DNA of 64,000 bases from positions 50,646 to 114,645 of the forward strand of contig JAJFUS010000033.1 in assembly GCA_021372295.1 (NCBI GenBank), given 5' to 3'. The notes under the pieces are model-generated. The model had not been told where the DNA came from. It ran no database searches and saw nothing but the letters and a program-made list of their open reading frames with translations. Source of the DNA: a bacterium. Its GTDB lineage: Bacteria; Armatimonadota; UBA5829. Positions 61,430-64,000 of this stretch are shown one piece after another. Position 1 is the first letter of the stretch; every line of letters starts with the position of its first letter. Position numbers and translations under genes: made by a program.

Positions 61430-62039
61430 CGGCGGCCTCCACAGTCTCGGCCTGCGCCTCTACTTCATCGCCACTCACATCCGGCCCACCGAACTCACCG
61501 CCTGCAGCCATTGCTTCTTCACGTCGCTTGCGAACCAGCCACGGAACCATCTCTTCCATAGACTTGCCCCGCAATTCAGCAACTTTCTCGGCAACTCGCA
61601 GATTCTGGAAACACTTGATAGTTGCTCTGGCAGTGTTCACTCCATTGGGCGACCCCAACGACTTCGCGAGCACGTCTCTAACACCAGCGAGTTCCAATAT
61701 CGGTCTGATTGCTCCGCCCGCCACAACTCCAGTACCTGGAGAGGCCGGCTTCATCCTGACCTTGGCCGCACCGAAGTCCATCTCAATGTCGTGGGGGATT
61801 GTTGTCCCGACCATCGGCACATCAATTATGTTCTTCTTGGCTTCCTCGATGCCCTTACGAATGGCGTCGGGAATACCTGCAGCCTTACCCAAGCCTATAC
61901 CCACGTGGCCGTTGCGATCGCCGACCGCCACAAGAACGCTCCAACTCAGGGTGCGTCCGCCCTTATGGGTTTTCTGAACCTTATTCGTTCGGATGACCTG
62001 CTCTTCCAAATTGAGCACATCCGCATTGATCTTAGGCAT
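61422..62039 (-). CDS. rpsE: 30S ribosomal protein S5
   Basis: 205 residues (longer than the usual 165). Core: [78 protein letters not shown]. The C-terminal 40 residues add a basic KRRE stretch and an acidic tail ([16 protein letters not shown]). Decoding fidelity protein. Twenty bases after rplR. Confidence 0.96.
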   Translation of the reverse strand: MPKINADVLNLEEQVIRTNKVQKTHKGGRTLSWSVLVAVGDRNGHVGIGLGKAAGIPDAIRKGIEEAKKNIIDVPMVGTTIPHDIEMDFGAAKVRMKPASPGTGVVAGGAIRPILELAGVRDVLAKSLGSPNGVNTARATIKCFQNLRVAEKVAELRGKSMEEMVPWLVRKRREEAMAAGGEFGGPDVSGDEVEAQAETVEAADA

Positions 62040-62058
62040 GCTTCCTCCCCTGGGCTTG

Positions 62059-62418
62059 CTAGAACTTCAGCCCAGCCTCGCGCGCGCCGGCAGCCAGCGC
62101 GGCAACTCGGCCATGATACTTATATCCGCCGCGGTCGAATACGACGGTCTCAATTCCCTTGTCAACAGCCCGCTTTGCAACGAGTTGCCCCACCATCTTC
62201 GCAGCATCAATATTTCCGCCGCTCTTTATCTGCGACTTCAATTCGCCGTCGATGGTGGACGCCGCAACAAGAGTGTTACCGGTCTGATCGTCAATCACCT
62301 GGGCATATATATTGCATACGCTCCTGAAAACGTTCAGTCTCGGCTTCACATCCGTGCCGACCACGGTCTTTCTTAATCTCTTATGGCGCTTGCGCCGAAG
62401 AAGTTCTTTCTTATCCAT
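62059..62418 (-). CDS. rplR: 50S ribosomal protein L18
   Basis: 119 residues from ATG 62418 (GGGGGT just upstream). [60 protein letters not shown]. Binds 5S rRNA. Confidence 0.96.
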   Translation of the reverse strand: MDKKELLRRKRHKRLRKTVVGTDVKPRLNVFRSVCNIYAQVIDDQTGNTLVAASTIDGELKSQIKSGGNIDAAKMVGQLVAKRAVDKGIETVVFDRGGYKYHGRVAALAAGAREAGLKF

Positions 62419-62488
62419 AATACCCCCAAACAAGTTGTGTGTCAGGAGTCGGGGGTGGGGTTTCGGCTCCAATGTCGCCTAGTCTCTC

Positions 62489-62516
62489 CAACTCAACACT
62501 CAACACTATTAACTCG
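62489..62516. repeat. heptamer-period repeat between rplF and rplR
   Basis: Units CAACTCA, ACACTCA, ACACTAT, TAACTCG in the 99-bp gap between the genes. Confidence 0.6.
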
Positions 62517-62517
62517 A

Positions 62518-63078
62518 TTACTTGCCCGCCTTGCCGCTCTTACCGGCCTTGCGCCTAATTACCTCGCCATAATAGCGAATGCCCTTGCCTTTGTACGGCT
62601 CCGGCGGCCTTACTTTGCGGATGTTCGCCGCCTGTTGCCCCAGCACTTCCTTGTCGATGCACCTTGCGATAATGAACGGCATCCTGGTGTTTGTGTCCAT
62701 ACCGACCTCAAACTCGACGCCCTCCATCGGCTCGACCAGCACAGGGTGGGACAATCCAACCTGCAAATTCAGGTTCTTTCCCTGCAGTTCAGCGCGATAA
62801 CCCACGCCCTGCACCTGCATTTTCTTCTCATACCCCTGCGTAACGCCGATCACCATGTTGCTGACCAGTGTCCGAGTAAGCCCGTGCAGCGAGCGATGCT
62901 CTTTGCTGTTCGACGGCCTCTCACAAACGATCTGTTTGTCTTCAACCTTGATCGCAATAGCGCCCGGCAAAGTGCGGCTTAATGTTCCCTTGGGGCCTTT
63001 CACCGTCAATGTGCCGTCGTCCTGGCTAATCTGCACTCCACTCGGCAGCGGTATAGGCAATTGTCCGATTCTGCTCAT
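62518..63078 (-). CDS. rplF: 50S ribosomal protein L6
   Basis: 186 residues from ATG 63078. MSRIGQLPIPLPSGVQISQD, VKGPKGTLSRTL, LVSNMVIGVTQGYEKKMQVQ GVGYRAELQGK and the C-terminal VRPPEPYKGKGIRYYGEVIR. Near the factor-binding site. 16 bases after rpsH. Confidence 0.97.
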   Translation of the reverse strand: MSRIGQLPIPLPSGVQISQDDGTLTVKGPKGTLSRTLPGAIAIKVEDKQIVCERPSNSKEHRSLHGLTRTLVSNMVIGVTQGYEKKMQVQGVGYRAELQGKNLNLQVGLSHPVLVEPMEGVEFEVGMDTNTRMPFIIARCIDKEVLGQQAANIRKVRPPEPYKGKGIRYYGEVIRRKAGKSGKAGK

Positions 63079-63094
63079 AACAACCTCTCCTACT

Positions 63095-63493
63095 CTACCA
63101 AATGTAACACAGAACTTCGCCACCGATACCCATTTTCCTGGCATCGCGGTCAGTCATAACGCCTCTGGACGTGCTTATCACGGCAACTCCCAGCCCGCGA
63201 AGCACTCTAGGCACTTTGTCGCGTTTGGCGTATACTCTGAGTCCGGGTTTTGACACCCTCTTCAGATTACTAATAATCTTTTCTTGCCTTGGCCCATACT
63301 TCAACGCGATTTTCGCAGTTGGAAACTTACGATCTTTCAAAGTCTCATACTGCTTGATGAACCCCTCATCCCTCAAGATGCGAAGTATTTCCATACTCAG
63401 CTTGGAAGCAGGAACCTCTACGAAGTCATGCTTTGCTGAATTCGCGTTCCGAATCCTCGTCAGCAGGTCTGCCACAGGATCTGTCACGGTCAT
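63095..63493 (-). CDS. rpsH: 30S ribosomal protein S8
   Basis: 132 residues from ATG 63493: [76 protein letters not shown]. Early 16S-binding protein and, in other bacteria, repressor of this operon. Confidence 0.97.
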   Translation of the reverse strand: MTVTDPVADLLTRIRNANSAKHDFVEVPASKLSMEILRILRDEGFIKQYETLKDRKFPTAKIALKYGPRQEKIISNLKRVSKPGLRVYAKRDKVPRVLRGLGVAVISTSRGVMTDRDARKMGIGGEVLCYIW

Positions 63494-63578
63494 GCTTGAT
63501 CCTCCGTCTATCGGCCCACACAAGTACGTAGTTTAACATTTTGTGCGAGTCGCTGTCAAACAAATTCCAGTCTATAAA

Positions 63579-63764
63579 CTACCAGCTCGATTTTGTAACG
63601 CCGGGTATCAATCCCTGATGCGCCATTTCTCGGAAACATATTCTGCAGATGCCAAACCGGCGGATATATCCTCTCGATCTGCCGCATAGCCCGCAACGAT
63701 TGTATTGTCGCACCTTGAACTTGGCCTTGCGCTTCTGCTTTTCAATCAGGCACTGTTTTGCCAC
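63579..63764 (-). CDS. rpsN: 30S ribosomal protein S14, zinc-binding form
   Basis: 61 residues, the short form with two CxxC pairs ([22 protein letters not shown]). Basic throughout, ends [11 protein letters not shown]. Standard place before rpsH. What precedes it here is an EF-G-type gene instead of rplE. Confidence 0.97.
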   Translation of the reverse strand: MAKQCLIEKQKRKAKFKVRQYNRCGLCGRSRGYIRRFGICRICFREMAHQGLIPGVTKSSW

Positions 63765-63781
63765 GGAATCAACTCCCTGTC

Positions 63782-63809
63782 TAGATGTTGTAGATTAGAT
63801 GTTGGAAAA
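63782..63809. repeat. heptamer-period repeat between the EF-G-type gene and rpsN
   Basis: Units TAGATGT, TGTAGAT, TAGATGT, TGGAAAA. It runs into a small hairpin GTTGG-AAAA-CCAAC (63801-63814). Confidence 0.55.
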
Positions 63810-63829
63810 CCAACGTTCTAACCTATTGT

Positions 63830-64000
63830 CTACTCTTCTTTTTTGACCTTTTCGGCCTCAGCGATTATCTGCTGCGCAACACTGTGCGGAGCCTCTTCAT
63901 AATGCGAAACCTTAGCGGCGAACCGCCCACGTCCGCGAGCGATTGACCTCAGGTCAATCGAATATCTCAGCATCTCCGACTGCGGAACCTGAGCCTTAAT
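63830..64000 (-). CDS. elongation factor G-type protein, C-terminal end only
   Basis: The last 56 codons of a gene entering from the right edge, ending TAG at 63830-63832. The stretch AQVPQSEMLRYSIDLRSIAR, GRGRFAAKVSHYEEAPHSVA and QQIIAEAEKVKKEE is the end of EF-G domain V (compare PLAEMFGYxxDLRSxTQGRxxF, SHYEExP). It could be canonical FusA or a paralogue (EF-G2). Its location between the expected rplE and rpsN is unusual. Confidence 0.8.
   Translation of the reverse strand: MKAQVPQSEMLRYSIDLRSIARGRGRFAAKVSHYEEAPHSVAQQIIAEAEKVKKEE

Noticed and set aside
61293..62327. 344-codon plus-strand open frame
   Set aside because: Antisense to rpmD, rpsE and rplR, which are unambiguous.

Overview
The window is a contiguous piece of chromosome from a flagellated, rod-shaped, probably diderm bacterium. 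An ADP-heptose epimerase (LPS core heptose) argues for an outer membrane, mreBCD for a rod shape. The flagellar gene order (flgB-flgC-fliE-fliF-fliG-fliH-fliI-fliJ ... flhB-flhA-flhF-flhG-fliA) is the one usual in Gram-positive and deep-branching phyla rather than in Proteobacteria. Coding sequence is moderately GC-rich, most genes are on the minus strand, and many starts are TTG or GTG. I cannot name the phylum from sequence alone; an uncultured-type lineage such as Armatimonadota is a low-confidence guess.

Layout. 1-3.4 kb: partial hldD, then a plus-strand ABC exporter operon with two small partner genes. 3.5-7.2 kb: minus-strand genes for secreted proteins, two of them paralogues sharing a C-terminal domain and one LPP20/FlgP-like, around a secreted glycosidase-like protein. 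7.3-9.9 kb: plus-strand ICMT-like methyltransferase, cyclophilin, a 52-residue ORF and a degenerate MoeA-like protein. 9.9-32.8 kb: one nearly continuous minus-strand flagellar supercluster for export apparatus, basal body, hook, stator, FlhF/FlhG and sigma-28. 32.9-35.3 kb: mreBCD. 35.4-43.3 kb: metabolic and housekeeping genes (DHOD-like, lipoprotein, YchF, CDF transporter, amidohydrolase, CPBP protease, STAS protein, GH130 enzyme). 43.6-47.8 kb: ECF sigma factor, zinc-finger anti-sigma factor and a VIT/von Willebrand A protein. 48.1-50.2 kb: SufB/D-like and SufC genes and tRNA-Arg(CCG). 50.4-51.8 kb: a membrane GAF protein. 51.9-64 kb: ribosomal protein region (rplY, rpsI, rplM, truA, rplQ, rpoA, rpsD, rpsK, rpsM, rpmJ, infA, map, adk, secY, rplO, rpmD, rpsE, rplR, rplF, rpsH, rpsN), with the C-terminus of an EF-G-type gene at the right edge where rplE would be expected.

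Regulation. Three good sigma-54 (-24/-12) promoters lie inside the flagellar supercluster (before flgB, before the TIGR02530 gene/flgE, before fliQ) and a fourth precedes the GH130 gene. A sigma-28-like promoter precedes the membrane GAF gene, consistent with fliA in the window. This suggests a sigma-54 to sigma-28 hierarchy reaching genes outside the flagellar cluster.

Most interesting points: (i) the anti-sigma factor and the VIT-vWA protein share a C-terminal domain, suggesting an uncharacterised envelope-signalling cassette; (ii) heptanucleotide-period repeats of unrelated sequence sit at seven loci, one inside flhF; (iii) a tract of consecutive perfect hairpins follows the GH130 gene and has an inverted relative 4.5 kb away; (iv) FliG lacks the EHPQ FliM-binding motif and no fliM is present in the cluster; (v) a consensus sigma-70 promoter whose -10 box sits inside a perfect palindrome has no gene behind it.
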